A program made the position numbers and the translations under genes. DNA of 47,196 nt from an uncultured Gammaproteobacteria bacterium (GTDB lineage Bacteria > Pseudomonadota > Gammaproteobacteria > Pseudomonadales > Pseudohongiellaceae), in the NCBI GenBank assembly GCA_903887045.1, contig CAISOD010000166.1, positions 1 to 47,196 on the forward strand, given 5' to 3'. Position 1 is the stretch's first letter. Each line of letters opens with the position of its first letter. Below, piece after piece: positions 45,983 to 47,196 of this stretch. The notes under the pieces were generated by a model. The model ran no database searches and had not been told where the DNA came from. It saw nothing but the letters and a program-made list of their open reading frames with translations.

Positions 45983-46698
45983 TCCTGACGGCTGACCTGG
46001 CTGGAGAAAGTTTCCACCACGCCGCTGAGATTGAAGCCGGAGGCAAGCCGGCTGACCAGCGTACTGGCCTCTGCACGCGTTGGTACCGGGCCGACATAGA
46101 CGGCGGTCATGCTGCCTGCGGCCGTAGTGACCTGGCGGGCGTAGGCTTTGTGGCCTGCAGCCAGCAAGCGATTAACCAAGGCATCCGCATTGGCCTTCTC
46201 GCCAAAACTGCCGAGCCGCACGACGAATGCTTGTGGCAAACCGCTGCTGTCGAGCCGGGGCGTGGAATCCGCGTTGGCCCGTTCAGCAGCTTCCTCGCGC
46301 GCCATAATGGCGGCAACAGCGGCCTCAAGGGCGTCGGCAGATGCCGGCGTGGTGGTGGCGCGCTCACTGCCGGTGTTGGTTTGATTACTGGTGGCAGCAG
46401 CAGTGGGCACAGGTGTTTCATTTTTATCAAACGCTGGCAACGGCTGGGCCTGCGTCAGCGCGGATTCTGCTGTGGTGACCGGTGTTGCTTCGCCCGGGTC
46501 ACTGCCCGGCGGAGGTAAGGTATCGGCTACGATTACCGGCCGCACTGGTTCACCGATCGGCGTGTTGTCGAGCTCCGGTACAGGCGGGATTGTGGCCGAA
46601 AGTGGTGGTGGCTGGATGCCGGCACCGTCGAGCAGCAACGGGATGAGGATGAGGGCGAGGCATCCCAGCACAAGGGTGCCTACCAATCGCTGTTTCAT
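45979..46698 (-). CDS. dedD: DedD-like SPOR-domain membrane protein
   Basis: A cell-division-associated protein that binds denuded septal peptidoglycan. One N-terminal membrane helix (LVGTLVLGCLALILIPLLL) is followed by a long Pro/Thr/Ala-rich periplasmic linker. A C-terminal SPOR domain spans about residues 155-232 (AFVVRLGSFGEKANADALV, AVYVGPVPTRAEAS). Length is 239 residues. I chose the ATG at 46698, eight bases past the folC stop, over a TTG at 46710 that overlaps folC. Confidence 0.9.
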   Translation of the reverse strand: MKQRLVGTLVLGCLALILIPLLLDGAGIQPPPLSATIPPVPELDNTPIGEPVRPVIVADTLPPPGSDPGEATPVTTAESALTQAQPLPAFDKNETPVPTAAATSNQTNTGSERATTTPASADALEAAVAAIMAREEAAERANADSTPRLDSSGLPQAFVVRLGSFGEKANADALVNRLLAAGHKAYARQVTTAAGSMTAVYVGPVPTRAEASTLVSRLASGFNLSGVVETFSSQVSRQE

Positions 46699-46706
46699 CG
46701 CCTGAT

Positions 46707-47196
46707 TCAAATTAGCTCCAGCACTGCTGAAATGGTGAAAAACGATCCGGTTACGACAATGACTGCTTCTCTGTCATTCCCCTCAACCCCATCGCCTGCG
46801 TCCTTGCACGCTGCCGCGAAAGCTTCGGCAGCAGACGCATGACAGCTGATCGCCTGATGGCCGAGCTGACGCGCGTGATTATACAGGACGTCGGCTGGCG
46901 CCCCACGATCGCCGCCGAGACTGGCGGCATAAATATGATCGACCGCTGGTGCCAGCAAACGCACGACACCGCCGCTGTCCTTGTCACCCAACATGCCCAA
47001 TACCAACAGCACCCGGCAGCCGGCCAGACGAGTGCGGATATTGTGGGCCAGATTTTTGGCGGCGTGCGGATTGTGTGCCACATCGAGGATCACACGCAGA
47101 CCCTGGTACTGCTTCTGCTGGAAGCGTCCCGCCAGCTCGGCAGCGGCCAGACCCTTGTCGATGGCAGCACGCGGCAATTCCAATCCGAGACTGTGC
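46707..47196 (-). CDS. folC: FolC, folylpolyglutamate/dihydrofolate synthase (5' part outside window)
   Basis: Adds glutamate to dihydropteroate and polyglutamylates folates. Only the C-terminal 162 residues are in the window. The Mur-ligase C-terminal domain shows VILDVAHNPHAAKNLA (ATP/substrate motif), VLLVLGMLGDKD and VIVVTGSFFTISAVLELI. The start lies beyond base 47196 on the minus strand. The order folC-dedD-cvpA-purF is conserved in gammaproteobacteria. Confidence 0.94.
   Translation of the reverse strand, partial: HSLGLELPRAAIDKGLAAAELAGRFQQKQYQGLRVILDVAHNPHAAKNLAHNIRTRLAGCRVLLVLGMLGDKDSGGVVRLLAPAVDHIYAASLGGDRGAPADVLYNHARQLGHQAISCHASAAEAFAAACKDAGDGVEGNDREAVIVVTGSFFTISAVLELI

Overview
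The window is a dense gammaproteobacterial chromosome segment of roughly mid-50s % GC. It holds about 46 intact or window-edge genes, two tRNAs and at least two decayed genes. Gene order from purC down to the DUF3108 gene (about 6.2-32.3 kb) follows, as I remember it, one block of the Pseudomonas chromosome: purC-bamC-dapA, a TusA-like protein, bepA, nadA, tRNA-Lys, queC-queE, cpoB-pal-tolBARQ, ruvBAC, aspS, proS, wrbA, DUF2069, hda, DUF2066, DUF3108. purF-cvpA-dedD-folC at the right end is also a classic gammaproteobacterial order. This points to a Pseudomonadales/Cellvibrionales-type bacterium; I cannot name a genus. Several usual members are missing from their expected places (ybgC before tolQ, yebC between aspS and ruvC, purMN between DUF2066 and DUF3108), which together with the decayed genes suggests a lineage that has been losing genes.

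Layout. 1-6.2 kb: end of mnmC, M18 aminopeptidase, FKBP isomerase, a leucine-rich-repeat lipoprotein, miaE and rmuC. 6.2-12.5 kb: purC, bamC, dapA, a TusA-like protein, bepA, nadA and tRNA-Lys(UUU). 12.6-19 kb: queuosine genes queC/queE and the complete Tol-Pal envelope machine. 19-23.7 kb: RuvABC Holliday-junction machinery, aspS and an FmdB-type zinc ribbon. 23.7-24.5 kb: a 784-base interval without a recognised gene but with a promoter-like site, codon-length tandem repeats and a perfect hairpin. 24.5-32.3 kb: HU-like protein, proS, wrbA-like, DUF2069, sppA, hda, DUF2066 and DUF3108.

32.3-33.9 kb is a decay zone. A FleQ-type sigma-54 activator has lost its N-terminus, its GAFTGA loop and an internal block with a frameshift, and it abuts a 3'-truncated glycosyltransferase. 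34-36.2 kb carries selO, a small exported protein and tRNA-Arg(CCU).

36.2-41.2 kb is a 5-kb cassette bounded by a 17-bp direct repeat of the tRNA-Arg 3' end (attL/attR-like). It carries MerR + VIT/VWA, a divergent Tat-signal acidic protein, a metallophosphoesterase, a 59-residue coiled-coil ORF and an IS3 remnant, with no integrase. This is the most island-like part of the window and the best candidate for an uncharacterised system.

41.4-47.2 kb: a PDZ protein with a degraded trypsin-like triad, xthA, DUF1653, a remnant in which the start of moxR is joined to the end of a TgpA-type transglutaminase gene, then purF, cvpA, dedD and partial folC.
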